Part shown: in pieces, positions 1-8,236 of the stretch
Position numbering within the stretch: the stretch's first letter is position 1
How the letters are laid out: each line of letters begins with the position of its first letter
DNA from: RGIG3159 sp034927685
GTDB taxonomy: Bacteria; Bacillota; Clostridia; Oscillospirales; Oscillospiraceae
Direction: 5' to 3'
NCBI GenBank assembly: GCA_034927685.1
Contig: JAYFPO010000024.1
Location: 62,001 to 126,000 of the forward strand
DNA: 64,000 nt
Notes under the pieces: generated by a model
Database searches by the model: none
What the model was told of the DNA's origin: nothing
Seen by the model: only the letters and a program-made list of their open reading frames with translations
Position numbers and translations under genes: made by a program

Positions 1-758
1 GCGAGGGAGGGGACCGCGTCAAACGCGGCGTCCTCAGCCTGCTCCACGAGAAATACGGCGTGGCGGAGGAGGACCTCCTGACCGCCGAGCTGACGCTGGT
101 ACCCGCCGGCAAGGCCCGCGATGTGGGGCTGGACCGCAGCATGATGGCCGCCTACGGCCACGATGACCGGGTCTGCGCCTATGCGGAGTTCGAGCCCCTG
201 CTGGAGCTCGGCGTGCCGGACAAGACCGCGGTCTGCGTTCTGGCGGACAAGGAGGAAATCGGCTCCATCGGCGTCTCCGGGATGCAGAGCCAGTTCTTCG
301 AATCCTTTCTGGAGGACCTCTGTGAGAGCCAGGGCGTGAAGCTGCGCCGCTGCCTGGGCGCGTCGGTATGCCTGTCCGCCGACGTCTCCAACGCCTACGA
401 TCCCCTCTATAGCGACACCTGCGACAAGCGCAATAACAGCCAGCTCAACTACGGCGTCGCCCTGTGCAAGTATACAGGCGCGCGGGGCAAGGCCGGCGCC
501 TCCGACGCTTCCTCCGAGCTGTTTACGTCCATCCGCGCGCTGTTCAACCGGGAGGGCGTGTTCTGGCAGATCGCGGAGCTGGGCAAGGTGGACCAGGGCG
601 GCGGCGGCACCGTGGCGGGCTATATGGCCAACCGCAACATCGACACGCTGGACGCCGGGGTCCCGGTGCTCTCCATGCACGCGCCCATGGAGATTGTCTC
701 CAAGGTAGACGCCTATATGGCCAAAAAGGGAATGCGCGCCTTTTACCTGCAAAAATAG
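1..758 (+). CDS. M18 family aminopeptidase, C-terminal part
   Basis: Partial gene running in from the left edge; the frame is open from base 3, so the GTG at 60 is internal rather than a start. The protein carries the M18 (aspartyl aminopeptidase) signatures: the metal-binding stretch ADKEEIGSIG, and near the end SMHAPMEIVSKVDAYM, which matches the family's SMHAP(F/M)E motif with its zinc-binding histidine. These are cytosolic dizinc exopeptidases that remove N-terminal residues, often acidic ones. The N-terminal third lies outside the window. The family call is secure; the exact substrate is not. Confidence 0.9.
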   Translation, partial: EGGDRVKRGVLSLLHEKYGVAEEDLLTAELTLVPAGKARDVGLDRSMMAAYGHDDRVCAYAEFEPLLELGVPDKTAVCVLADKEEIGSIGVSGMQSQFFESFLEDLCESQGVKLRRCLGASVCLSADVSNAYDPLYSDTCDKRNNSQLNYGVALCKYTGARGKAGASDASSELFTSIRALFNREGVFWQIAELGKVDQGGGGTVAGYMANRNIDTLDAGVPVLSMHAPMEIVSKVDAYMAKKGMRAFYLQK

Positions 759-808
759 CGGAACCTTTTCGCCACCTGCCGCATATGCTGTGGCGGGGGG
801 CGTTTAGA

Positions 809-1600
809 ATGCGGTCGGATATTCTGGGATATACCTTTTGGGGCAGGCCGATTCTCTGCCTGCAGGGCGGCGACGGGCCGCGGCGGGTTTTGATCTGCGC
901 GGCCCATCATGGCAGCGAGTGGATTACCATGCTGCTGCTCCGGCGGTTCTGGTCGGAGTTCTGCGTCCGGGGGGACTGGAGGAGGGCGGCCCATCTCTGG
1001 GTTGTGCCCTGCGTCAACCCGGACGGCTGCGCCCTGTCCATGGGACAGGTTGCGCCGTGGTCGCCGCAGTATCTCTGCGCCCGGAGCATTGCGCGGCGCG
1101 AGCCGGATTTGCCGTTCCCGTCCGGCTGGAAGGCCAACGGCCGGGGCGTGGATCTCAATCTCAACTACCCGGCCCTCTGGGACCAGGCGGTGGAAACAAA
1201 GGGCCTTGCCGGTCCCGCACCCCGGAACTGGCCCGGGCCGTGCCCATTTTCCGAGGAGGAGACGCGCCTTCTGGCCGAGCTGACGGTGCTGGCGGAGCCG
1301 GACGTGATGGTGACGCTGCACGCCCAGGGGGAGGAAATCTACTGGGAATTCGGCGGCATTCCCGTGGCGGGGGCCGAGTCCCTCGGTCGGCTTATGGCGG
1401 AAAGATCCGGCTACCGGCTGACGTCCGTGCCGCCGGAGTCGGCTTACGCCGGGTATAAGGACTGGTTCATTCAGGAATTCCGCCGCCCGGGCTACACGGT
1501 GGAGTGCGGCCTTGGGGAAAACCCGCTGCCCGTCCGGGAGACAGACCAAATTTATCGCGCGGTACGCCCAATTCTGCGGACTGCGCTGCTCGGCTGCTGA
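809..1600 (+). CDS. M14-type zinc carboxypeptidase
   Basis: A 263-aa protein of the M14 carboxypeptidase fold. The zinc ligand pair is HGSE (H34 and E37), followed by the NPDG motif that carries substrate-contact residues, a third zinc histidine at about H171 (TLHAQ), and the catalytic glutamate at about E232 (TVECG). Small stand-alone M14 enzymes of this kind cleave gamma-glutamyl-diaminopimelate bonds during cell-wall peptide recycling (MpaA-like); that role is inferred here. No signal peptide is visible, so it is probably cytosolic. Start 809 was chosen for a GGGGGG stretch 8-9 bases upstream; the in-frame ATG at 785 is the alternative. The frame is open further upstream, but only across the M18 gene. 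Confidence 0.82.
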   Translation: MRSDILGYTFWGRPILCLQGGDGPRRVLICAAHHGSEWITMLLLRRFWSEFCVRGDWRRAAHLWVVPCVNPDGCALSMGQVAPWSPQYLCARSIARREPDLPFPSGWKANGRGVDLNLNYPALWDQAVETKGLAGPAPRNWPGPCPFSEEETRLLAELTVLAEPDVMVTLHAQGEEIYWEFGGIPVAGAESLGRLMAERSGYRLTSVPPESAYAGYKDWFIQEFRRPGYTVECGLGENPLPVRETDQIYRAVRPILRTALLGC

Positions 1601-1696
1601 GTCTGCCATGGTTCCCGTGTTGTTCCGCGCCGGCATGGATTTGCCCCCTGCGGCGGCCTTCTCCCGCTCTCGTTTCGTGTGCCAATTCGGTTTTTC

Positions 1697-1725
1697 TTTA
1701 CAACGGCATAAAAAATGAGTATACT
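1697..1725 (+). promoter_or_regulatory. sigma-A promoter of lepA-hemW
   Basis: TTTACA at 1697-1702 and TATACT at 1720-1725 with a 17-base spacer, about 30 bases before the lepA start. Confidence 0.7.
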
Positions 1726-1757
1726 ACTAGACAGACTGAAATACGGAGGGAAACTTC

Positions 1758-3563
1758 GTGACGGAGCTGTCAAAAATTCGAAATTTTTCGATTATCGCCC
1801 ATATTGACCATGGAAAATCCACGCTGGCCGACCGAATGCTGGAGGCATGCAACACCGTGGAGGCCCGCGAGATGGAGGACCAGATTCTGGACTCCATGGA
1901 CCTCGAGCGGGAGCGGGGCATCACCATCAAGGCCCGCGCCGTCAAGCTGGACTACACGGCCGACGATGGGGAGCGCTATACGCTGAACCTGATCGACACG
2001 CCGGGCCATGTGGACTTCAACTATGAGGTTTCGCGCAGCCTGACCGCCTGCGAGGGCGCGGTGCTGGTGGTGGACGCCTCGCAGGGTATCGAGGCCCAGA
2101 CGCTGGCCAACACCTATCTTGCCGTTGACGCCGGGCTGGAAGTCCTGCCCGTCATCAATAAGATCGACCTGCCCGCGGCCCGGCCACAGGAGGTCAAGAA
2201 GGAGATCGAGGACGTCATCGGCCTGTCGGCCATGGACGCTCCGGAGATTTCCGCCAAAAATGGGATCAATATCCACGCGGTGCTGGAGATGGTGGTGCGG
2301 GACGTGCCTCCCCCCAAAGGCGACCGCGCTGCGCCGCTGCAGGCCCTGGTGTTCGACAGCCAGTACGATTCCTACCGGGGCGTCATTGTCTATCTCCGGG
2401 TGTTCAACGGCGTGCTGCGGCCCGGCATGGAGATCAAAATGATGGGCACCGGCGCGATCTACCGCGCGGTGGACGTGGGTGTGCTGGAGCCCAGAAGCAT
2501 GGTGCCGACCCAGGAGTTGGCGGCCGGCGAGGTGGGCTATCTGACCGCCTCCATCAAGACCGTCTCCGACACCCGGGTGGGCGACACCATCACCGGCACC
2601 GAGAACCCGACGGGGGAGGCCCTGCCGGGCTACAAGACTGTGCAGCCCATGGTCTACTCCGGCATCTACCCGGCCGACGGTTCCAAATACGGCGACCTGC
2701 GGGATGCGCTCGAGAAACTGAAGCTGAACGACGCCTCCATGTCCTATACGCCGGAAAATTCCGTCGCACTGGGGTTCGGCTTTCGCTGCGGCTTTCTGGG
2801 GCTGCTCCATATGGAGATCATCATGGAGCGGCTGGAGCGGGAATACAATCTGGATCTCATCACCACCGCGCCCAATGTCGTCTATAAGGTCTTTAAGACC
2901 GACGGCAGAGAGGTGGAGGTTTATACGCCGCTCAACTACCCCGATCCCTCGGAGATCGAGCACGCGGAAGAGCCGTTTGTGCGGGCGAATATCATCACGC
3001 CGCCGGAGTATGTGGGCAGCATCATGGAACTCTGCCAGCAGCGCCGGGGAGAGTATCAGGACATGGCCTATCTGGACCAGAGCCGGGTGGAGCTCCACTA
3101 TCATATGCCGCTCAACGAGATTATTTACGATTTCTTCGACGCGCTCAAATCCCGGACCCGGGGCTATGGTTCGCTGGACTATGAGCTGACCGGCTACCGG
3201 CCTTCCCGGCTGGTCAAACTCGACATTCTGCTCAACGGCGAGGTCATCGATGCGCTCAGCTTTATTCTCTTCGCGGAGTGCGCCTATCCCAGAGCCAGAA
3301 AGATCTGCGAAAAGCTCAAGGACAACATTCCGCGCCAGATGTTTGAAATTCCGGTGCAGGCCGCAATCGGCGGCAAGGTCATTGCCCGGGAAACCGTCAA
3401 GGCCCTGCGGAAGGACGTGCTGGCCAAGTGCTACGGCGGCGATATCTCGAGAAAGAAAAAGCTGTTGGAGAAGCAGAAGGAGGGCAAAAAGCGGATGCGT
3501 TCCTTCGGCGCGGTTTCGGTGCCGTCTGAGGCGTTTATGGCGGTCCTCAAGCTGGATGAGTAG
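1758..3563 (+). CDS. lepA: elongation factor 4 (LepA)
   Basis: A 601-aa translational GTPase, close to the 599-aa E. coli length. G1 is AHIDHGKSTLADRM near the N terminus, followed by the DTPGHVDF G3 motif and the NKIDLP G4 motif. The LepA-specific C-terminal region ends in a lysine-rich stretch (RKKKLLEKQKEGKKRM). EF4 back-translocates or re-engages stalled ribosomes under ionic or cold stress. The start is GTG with GGAGG 8 bases upstream; the ATGs further in would cut into the G domain. hemW follows after 17 bases with its own SD, so the two form the lepA-hemW operon common in Firmicutes. hrcA, which often follows hemW, is absent. Confidence 0.97.
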   Translation: MTELSKIRNFSIIAHIDHGKSTLADRMLEACNTVEAREMEDQILDSMDLERERGITIKARAVKLDYTADDGERYTLNLIDTPGHVDFNYEVSRSLTACEGAVLVVDASQGIEAQTLANTYLAVDAGLEVLPVINKIDLPAARPQEVKKEIEDVIGLSAMDAPEISAKNGINIHAVLEMVVRDVPPPKGDRAAPLQALVFDSQYDSYRGVIVYLRVFNGVLRPGMEIKMMGTGAIYRAVDVGVLEPRSMVPTQELAAGEVGYLTASIKTVSDTRVGDTITGTENPTGEALPGYKTVQPMVYSGIYPADGSKYGDLRDALEKLKLNDASMSYTPENSVALGFGFRCGFLGLLHMEIIMERLEREYNLDLITTAPNVVYKVFKTDGREVEVYTPLNYPDPSEIEHAEEPFVRANIITPPEYVGSIMELCQQRRGEYQDMAYLDQSRVELHYHMPLNEIIYDFFDALKSRTRGYGSLDYELTGYRPSRLVKLDILLNGEVIDALSFILFAECAYPRARKICEKLKDNIPRQMFEIPVQAAIGGKVIARETVKALRKDVLAKCYGGDISRKKKLLEKQKEGKKRMRSFGAVSVPSEAFMAVLKLDE

Positions 3564-3580
3564 CCGAAAAAGGAGCAAAC

Positions 3581-4759
3581 ATGGATCAGGAACTGAAAAA
3601 ACTTGGCATTTATATCCACATCCCGTTTTGCAAGAGCAAATGTGAATACTGTGATTTCTACTCCCTGCCGGGAGCAAAAGACAAAAAGGTTACCGAGGAC
3701 TATTTGCAGGCCGTCATGCTGCATATCCGGGAGGCGGCGGTGCGGGCCACCGGCTACGAGGTGGATACGGTCTACTTCGGCGGCGGCACCCCCAGTTTCT
3801 TCGGCGACGAGGGCCTGCGGCGGCTGCTGGGCGAGATTGATCGGCGGGTGAGCCTGCGGCGGGACGCCGAAATTACGCTGGAGGCCAACCCGGACAGCGT
3901 ATCGACTGCCGCGCTGCGGCGGCTGCGCAGGGCCGGCTTCAACCGGATCTCCATTGGCGTGCAGTCGGACCGGGACGAGCAGCTGAAGGCACTGGGGCGA
4001 CCCCATACGTTCCAGCAGGCCCGGGATGCTGTGGCGGCTGCCCGGGACGCCGGCTTTGAGAACCTGTCACTGGACCTGATGTATGGCCTGCCGGGCCAGA
4101 GCCGGGACCAGTGGGCCGGGACGCTGCAACAGATCATTGCCATGCGGCCGGAACACATCTCCTGCTATGGCCTCCGGGTCGAGGAGGGCACGCCCCTCTA
4201 TGAATACAAGGATTGCGTGAACCTGCCGGACGACGATGCCCAGGCGGATATGTATCTCTACGCCGTCGACACGCTGGAATCCTACGGCTACCGGCAGTAT
4301 GAAATTTCAAACTTCGCACGCGAGGGCTTCGAATCCCGCCACAATCTCAAATATTGGCTGGGCGGCGAGTACCTGGGTTTCGGCCCGGCAGCGGCCTCTG
4401 ACTTTGCCGGCAAGCGATACACCTTCCAGCGGGACCTGCGGGCCTATGTGGAGGGAATGTTCAGCGGCGCGCCGGTGCTCTCCGAGTGCGAGACGATCCC
4501 CCTGCGGGAGCGGGCGGGCGAATATCTGATGCTGCGCCTGCGGACCAGCTATGGCATCGAGGCAGCGGAATACTACCGGATGTTCCGCATGGACTTTTCT
4601 CCGCTGGAGGAGCTGTTGCAGCGCCTCGCCAAAGCGGGGTATGCCCGGCAGGATGATGGGCGCTGGCGGCTGACGCCGGCGGGCTTCCTGCTCTCCAATC
4701 AGATCATTCTGAGACTGCAGGAGGCGCAGCGCGAAACCGTGCAGGCGGGGCGCGAGTGA
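3581..4759 (+). CDS. hemW: HemW-type radical SAM heme chaperone
   Basis: A 392-aa radical SAM protein. The [4Fe-4S] cysteines are in HIPFCKSKCEYCDF (CX3CX2C), followed by the FGGGTPS glycine-rich SAM motif, and the C-terminal HemN domain is present. It is shorter than true HemN and lacks its N-terminal extension, which fits HemW, a heme chaperone, rather than coproporphyrinogen III dehydrogenase. It lies directly after lepA, as in many Firmicutes. Start ATG 3581 has AGGAG at 3571-3575. Many databases label this family 'oxygen-independent coproporphyrinogen III oxidase'; the name HemW is a family-level choice. Confidence 0.92.
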   Translation: MDQELKKLGIYIHIPFCKSKCEYCDFYSLPGAKDKKVTEDYLQAVMLHIREAAVRATGYEVDTVYFGGGTPSFFGDEGLRRLLGEIDRRVSLRRDAEITLEANPDSVSTAALRRLRRAGFNRISIGVQSDRDEQLKALGRPHTFQQARDAVAAARDAGFENLSLDLMYGLPGQSRDQWAGTLQQIIAMRPEHISCYGLRVEEGTPLYEYKDCVNLPDDDAQADMYLYAVDTLESYGYRQYEISNFAREGFESRHNLKYWLGGEYLGFGPAAASDFAGKRYTFQRDLRAYVEGMFSGAPVLSECETIPLRERAGEYLMLRLRTSYGIEAAEYYRMFRMDFSPLEELLQRLAKAGYARQDDGRWRLTPAGFLLSNQIILRLQEAQRETVQAGRE

Positions 4760-4838
4760 GTAACGGAGCCATATGTAGTGATTTTTGGGCCTTTCCGCCC
4801 ACCATATTTGCGAATGCCCGGAAAACTTGAAAAATTAG

Positions 4839-4868
4839 TTGACTTTTTTGGCAAGAATACGATATAAT
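4839..4868 (+). promoter_or_regulatory. sigma-A promoter of rpmH operon
   Basis: TTGACT at 4839-4844 and perfect TATAAT at 4863-4868, spacer 18, leaving a leader of about 95 bases before rpmH. It sits in an AT-rich stretch between hemW and rpmH. Confidence 0.85.
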
Positions 4869-4968
4869 ATCTCTCGCATATGCCCCACAAAAGGGCCCAG
4901 TCGATTTTGAACGCTGCGGCCGCCCATCCGGCGGCTGTTGAGCATATTTTACAGGAGGTGTACAAAAC

Positions 4969-5103
4969 ATGCTGCGTACCTATCAGCCCAGGAAGCTTCA
5001 CAGAGCAAAGGTCCATGGATTCAGACAGAGAATGGCGACTGCCAATGGCCAGAAGGTCCTCTCCCGCCGCCGCGCCAAGGGCAGAAAAGTGATCTCTGCT
5101 TAA
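4969..5103 (+). CDS. rpmH: 50S ribosomal protein L34
   Basis: A 44-aa, very basic protein that begins MLRTYQPRKLHRAKVHGF and ends RAKGRKVISA, matching bacterial L34 along its full length. It is a structural protein of the large ribosomal subunit. ATG at 4969 is preceded by the strong SD AGGAGG at 4953-4958. It heads the classic rpmH-rnpA-yidD-yidC-jag order, with rnpA starting 97 bases downstream. In most bacteria this block sits beside dnaA and the origin; here the upstream neighbours are lepA and hemW. Confidence 0.97.
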   Translation: MLRTYQPRKLHRAKVHGFRQRMATANGQKVLSRRRAKGRKVISA

Positions 5104-5200
5104 TGCCCGACATACCGCTCTGAATGCAGGGATTTCAGGGGTGAATGGAAGGATTTCTGTTCGCCCCATCCGTTTATTGGTCGCAAGATCCGGAGGAACT

Positions 5201-5569
5201 ATGCGCTTTTCAAAAAGTTTGAAAGAAAATACGCAGTTCCGCAGGCTTTATGCCAGGGGAAGATCCGCTGCCGGACCCTGTCTCGTGATCTACTGCCGGA
5301 AAAATGGCACGAAGGAAAATCGCGTCGGCTACACCGTCAGCAAAAAGCTGGGCCACGCTGTGGTTCGCAACCGGGTTCGCCGCCGCCTGCGGGAGATCTA
5401 CCGGCTTCACGAGCCGGAGTTCCGTCCCGGCTGGGATCTGGTGGTCGTGGCCAGAAGCCGCGCCGCCGCCGCGCCGTTTTCACGGATGGAACAAACCTTT
5501 TTGACCCTAGCCGCCCAACTGGGCCTGCTTTCAGAAAAGAGGAATGACCCTGAAACGCCTGCTGATTAA
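5201..5569 (+). CDS. rnpA: ribonuclease P protein component
   Basis: A 122-aa basic protein starting MRFSKSLKENTQFRRLYARG, with the RnpA RNA-binding signature NRVRRRLRE in the middle. It binds the RNase P RNA and helps mature the 5' ends of tRNAs. The ATG at 5201 was chosen over the in-frame ATG at 5141 because GGAGG lies at 5192-5196 and because RnpA homologs start here. The acidic/proline-rich tail (NDPETPAD) is encoded in the 26-base overlap with yidD. Confidence 0.95.
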   Translation: MRFSKSLKENTQFRRLYARGRSAAGPCLVIYCRKNGTKENRVGYTVSKKLGHAVVRNRVRRRLREIYRLHEPEFRPGWDLVVVARSRAAAAPFSRMEQTFLTLAAQLGLLSEKRNDPETPAD

Positions 5570-5762
5570 CCTGATCCTGTTTTATCAGAGAGCCATATCG
5601 CCGCTGTTTCCGCCCCGGTGCCGCTTCTCCCCGACCTGCTCCCAGTATGCGCTGGAAGCGATTCGAAAGTACGGTGCGAGGAAGGGCGGCTGGCTTGCGT
5701 TCAAGCGGCTGCTGCGCTGCAACCCCTTCAACCACGACGACTACTTTGATCCCGTGCCCTGA
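5544..5762 (+). CDS. yidD: membrane protein insertion efficiency factor YidD
   Basis: A 72-aa protein with the YidD core: an N-terminal amphipathic helix (LLINLILFYQRAISP), the cysteine motif CRFSPTCSQYALEAI and the ending HDDYFDPVP. YidD is a membrane-associated helper of the YidC insertase. The start overlaps the end of rnpA by 26 bases, with SD AGAGGA immediately upstream, so translation is probably coupled. Confidence 0.95.
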   Translation: MTLKRLLINLILFYQRAISPLFPPRCRFSPTCSQYALEAIRKYGARKGGWLAFKRLLRCNPFNHDDYFDPVP

Positions 5763-5792
5763 TGGGCCGACGAACGGAGGAACAAGTAACAA

Positions 5793-7166
5793 ATGACATC
5801 ATTTTGGGATATCATTCGAATCCCCTTCGGCTATCTGCTGGAGTTTCTTTACAACCTGACGTCCAACTACGGCGTCGCGCTGATCCTCTTTGCCGTGATC
5901 GTCAAGATCATTCTGGTTCCCCTCAGCATGAAGAGCAAGAAGAGCACCATGAAAATGACGCGCCTCTCCCCGATGCTGAAGGATTTGGAGCGGCGCTACG
6001 GTGACGATAAGGCCAAATATCAGCAGGAGACCATGCGCCTCTATAAGGAGGAGGGAGTCTCCCCGACGGGCGGCTGTATCTGGTCCTTTATCCCGCTGGC
6101 GATTTTGATTCCGCTGTATCAGGTAATCCGCCAGCCCATGGTCTACATGATGCACCTGTCCGCGGATACCGCCACATCCATTGTGGATTCGCTGCTGAAC
6201 ATGGGCGTCAATCTGGGCACCAGCACCTATTACCATCAGCTGGTTGCCGCCAGCAAGCTGCCGCAGTATCTGGATCAGATCAAGTCGGCGGTACCGGCGC
6301 TGAGCGGCGTTACGATTCCCACCATCAACTTCAATTTTCTGGGGTGCGATCTCAGCGCCATCCCGAATTTCCGATTCTGGACGCTGGCCGGCTGGGCCGC
6401 CATCGGCCTCTTCCTGATTCCGCTGGTCTCCGGCCTTTCCAACTGGGCCACCATGTGGGTCACGCAGAAGTTCAACAGCTCTGTTGCAACGAACGAGAAG
6501 GGCGAAAAGGGCCAGGTGGCGGATGCCGCTGCCAGCTCCATGAAGACCATGATTATGATCATGCCGTTCTTCTCAATCTATATTGGCTATACCATGCCGG
6601 CTGGCATTTCTATCTACTGGATTGCGCAGGCCGTGCTCGGTGTGGCGCAGGAATGGATTCTTACCAAATACTACAGAAAGATCTACGACGCGGAGGACGC
6701 CATCAAACGGACGAGAGCCGCGGAGCAGGCCTCCATTGAAGCGGAAAAGGAGCGCATCCGTGCCGAACGCCGGGCGCTGTATCCCGAAGGCTATCAGGAC
6801 CCCAATACCAGCAAGAAGAAGCTGAAGGTTAAGGAAAAAACGGAGAAAGGCCCACTGATTGAGGGCAAGCTGACCCCGGAGGAGCGTGCTGCTCTGAAGG
6901 AAGAAAAAGCGCCCTCCGGCAATCCCAATCGGCCCAACAGCCGCGGACGCGCCTATGAGGCGTCACGTTACGGCAGGGACGGCGAGGAGCTCGCGGACGA
7001 GGAAACGCCCACTGAAATTGTGGATGACTACAAGGAACCCGAAGAGGCCGTCGAGGTCGTGGACGACTATGTTGAGGAAGCGACTTTTGAGACCGTGGAC
7101 GGCGACGTTGAAGAAGACAGGGACGCCGTGGAGGAAGAACCCACGGAGCCAAAAACGGAAGAATGA
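5793..7166 (+). CDS. yidC: YidC/Oxa1 membrane insertase
   Basis: A 457-aa membrane insertase of the Gram-positive (SpoIIIJ) type. It has a first transmembrane segment at residues about 20-45 (YGVALILFAVIVKIILVPL), a charged coiled loop, and the remaining membrane segments up to about residue 290 (TMPAGISIYWIAQAVLG). No lipoprotein signal is visible, unlike B. subtilis SpoIIIJ. The last 160 residues form a long charged cytoplasmic tail, basic first and then strongly acidic (repeated EE/DD), well beyond the usual Gram-positive length; such tails can contact ribosomes. Start ATG 5793 has CGGAGG upstream. jag follows after 15 bases. Confidence 0.95.
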   Translation: MTSFWDIIRIPFGYLLEFLYNLTSNYGVALILFAVIVKIILVPLSMKSKKSTMKMTRLSPMLKDLERRYGDDKAKYQQETMRLYKEEGVSPTGGCIWSFIPLAILIPLYQVIRQPMVYMMHLSADTATSIVDSLLNMGVNLGTSTYYHQLVAASKLPQYLDQIKSAVPALSGVTIPTINFNFLGCDLSAIPNFRFWTLAGWAAIGLFLIPLVSGLSNWATMWVTQKFNSSVATNEKGEKGQVADAAASSMKTMIMIMPFFSIYIGYTMPAGISIYWIAQAVLGVAQEWILTKYYRKIYDAEDAIKRTRAAEQASIEAEKERIRAERRALYPEGYQDPNTSKKKLKVKEKTEKGPLIEGKLTPEERAALKEEKAPSGNPNRPNSRGRAYEASRYGRDGEELADEETPTEIVDDYKEPEEAVEVVDDYVEEATFETVDGDVEEDRDAVEEEPTEPKTEE

Positions 7167-7181
7167 TTGGGAGTTTGTAGC

Positions 7182-8132
7182 ATGGAAAAGAGCATTATCG
7201 CCACAGGGAAAACCCTGGATCTTGCCATTGAAGCTGCACTCCGGCAGCTTGGAATGGACAGAGACAGCGTCTCTGTGGAAGTGATTGAAAACGCGAAGTC
7301 CGGCTTTCTCGGCATTGGCGCCGCGCCGGCCAAGGTCAAGGTAACCTACGAAGCGCCGGACGAAGGACCTGCGCCGGCCCTGTCGGCTGCGTCCAGAACC
7401 AGGCCGAGAAATGTGAACGCGCCGCTGACGGAGACGGCCCCGGCCGCGCCGGTCGCCGCGCCTAAAGCAGCGCAGCCCATCGCGGAGCGGCCGAAGACGG
7501 TTCAGCCAAAGGCGGAGGGCCGCCCCGCCGAGCCGCGCCGTGAGCCGAAGCCCGCGCCGCGCCGCGAGCAAAGACCCGACGTGCCCAAGGCCGCGCCGAT
7601 TGCTTATACGCCCCCCCAGCCGGATTCTCCAGAGGAGCGGATCGAAGTTTTCATCAAAGGCCTCCTGGAGCATATGGGTTCCGATGCCGTGCCGCACGCC
7701 GTCAAAACCGGCGACGATGCCTACATGGTGGACCTGATCGGCGAGGATCTGGGAACGCTGATCGGCCGCCGCGGCGAGACGCTGGACGCCATTCAACACC
7801 TGACCAATTATTCGATCAATCGGGACGCCAGCAAGCGCGCCCGCATCAGCGTGGACGCGGAACACTACCGCCTGAAGCGGGAGGAATCCCTGCAGCGGCT
7901 GGCGTTCAAGGTGGCGGGCAAGGTAGCCAAATACCGCCGTAATATCACACTGGAGCCTATGAACGCCTATGAGCGCCATGTCATCCACGCGGCGCTGCAG
8001 GACACGCCCGACATCACGACGTTCTCCACCGGCACGGAGCCGAATCGCCGCATCGTGGTGTCCTACAGCCGCGACAAGGTTGTGGGAAACATTGCCGAAG
8101 CCGCAGAGACCCAGGTGCGCTCGGAAGAATAA
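7182..8132 (+). CDS. jag: Jag/KhpB RNA-binding protein (Jag-N, KH, R3H)
   Basis: A 316-aa protein with three parts. The Jag-N domain (residues about 1-50) starts MEKSIIATGKTLDLAIEAAL. A proline/alanine/arginine-rich linker (about 55-145) follows, then a KH domain with the GxxG-like loop LIGRRGETLDAIQ, and a C-terminal R3H domain (MNAYERHVIHAAL ... PNRRIVVSY). It is an RNA-binding regulator of cell elongation and division, partner of KhpA. The ATG at 7182 is favoured over the TTG at 7167 because GGGAG lies 8 bases before it. It is the last gene of the rpmH operon, followed by a terminator. Confidence 0.94.
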   Translation: MEKSIIATGKTLDLAIEAALRQLGMDRDSVSVEVIENAKSGFLGIGAAPAKVKVTYEAPDEGPAPALSAASRTRPRNVNAPLTETAPAAPVAAPKAAQPIAERPKTVQPKAEGRPAEPRREPKPAPRREQRPDVPKAAPIAYTPPQPDSPEERIEVFIKGLLEHMGSDAVPHAVKTGDDAYMVDLIGEDLGTLIGRRGETLDAIQHLTNYSINRDASKRARISVDAEHYRLKREESLQRLAFKVAGKVAKYRRNITLEPMNAYERHVIHAALQDTPDITTFSTGTEPNRRIVVSYSRDKVVGNIAEAAETQVRSEE

Positions 8133-8153
8133 TTCCTCTTTGTTTTTCAGCTA

Positions 8154-8200
8154 AAAATGTCCCTGTTGCAGATTTTGCAACAGGGACATTTTCTGCTTGC
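8154..8200 (+). terminator. bidirectional terminator after jag
   Basis: Perfect 17-base stem: arms at 8154-8170 and 8176-8192 around a 5-base loop, with core CCCTGTTGCA. A-rich on the left side and T-rich on the right, so it can serve both jag (+) and the symporter gene ending at 8237 (-). The same CTGTTGCA/TGCAACAG core recurs after murI. Confidence 0.88.
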
Positions 8201-8236
8201 ATGTGCCCGATTATATGGCAGGCGATGCAGCCGGAA

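Noticed and set aside
1770..3677. 635-codon minus-strand frame
   Set aside because: Antisense shadow of lepA; high-GC third positions create it.
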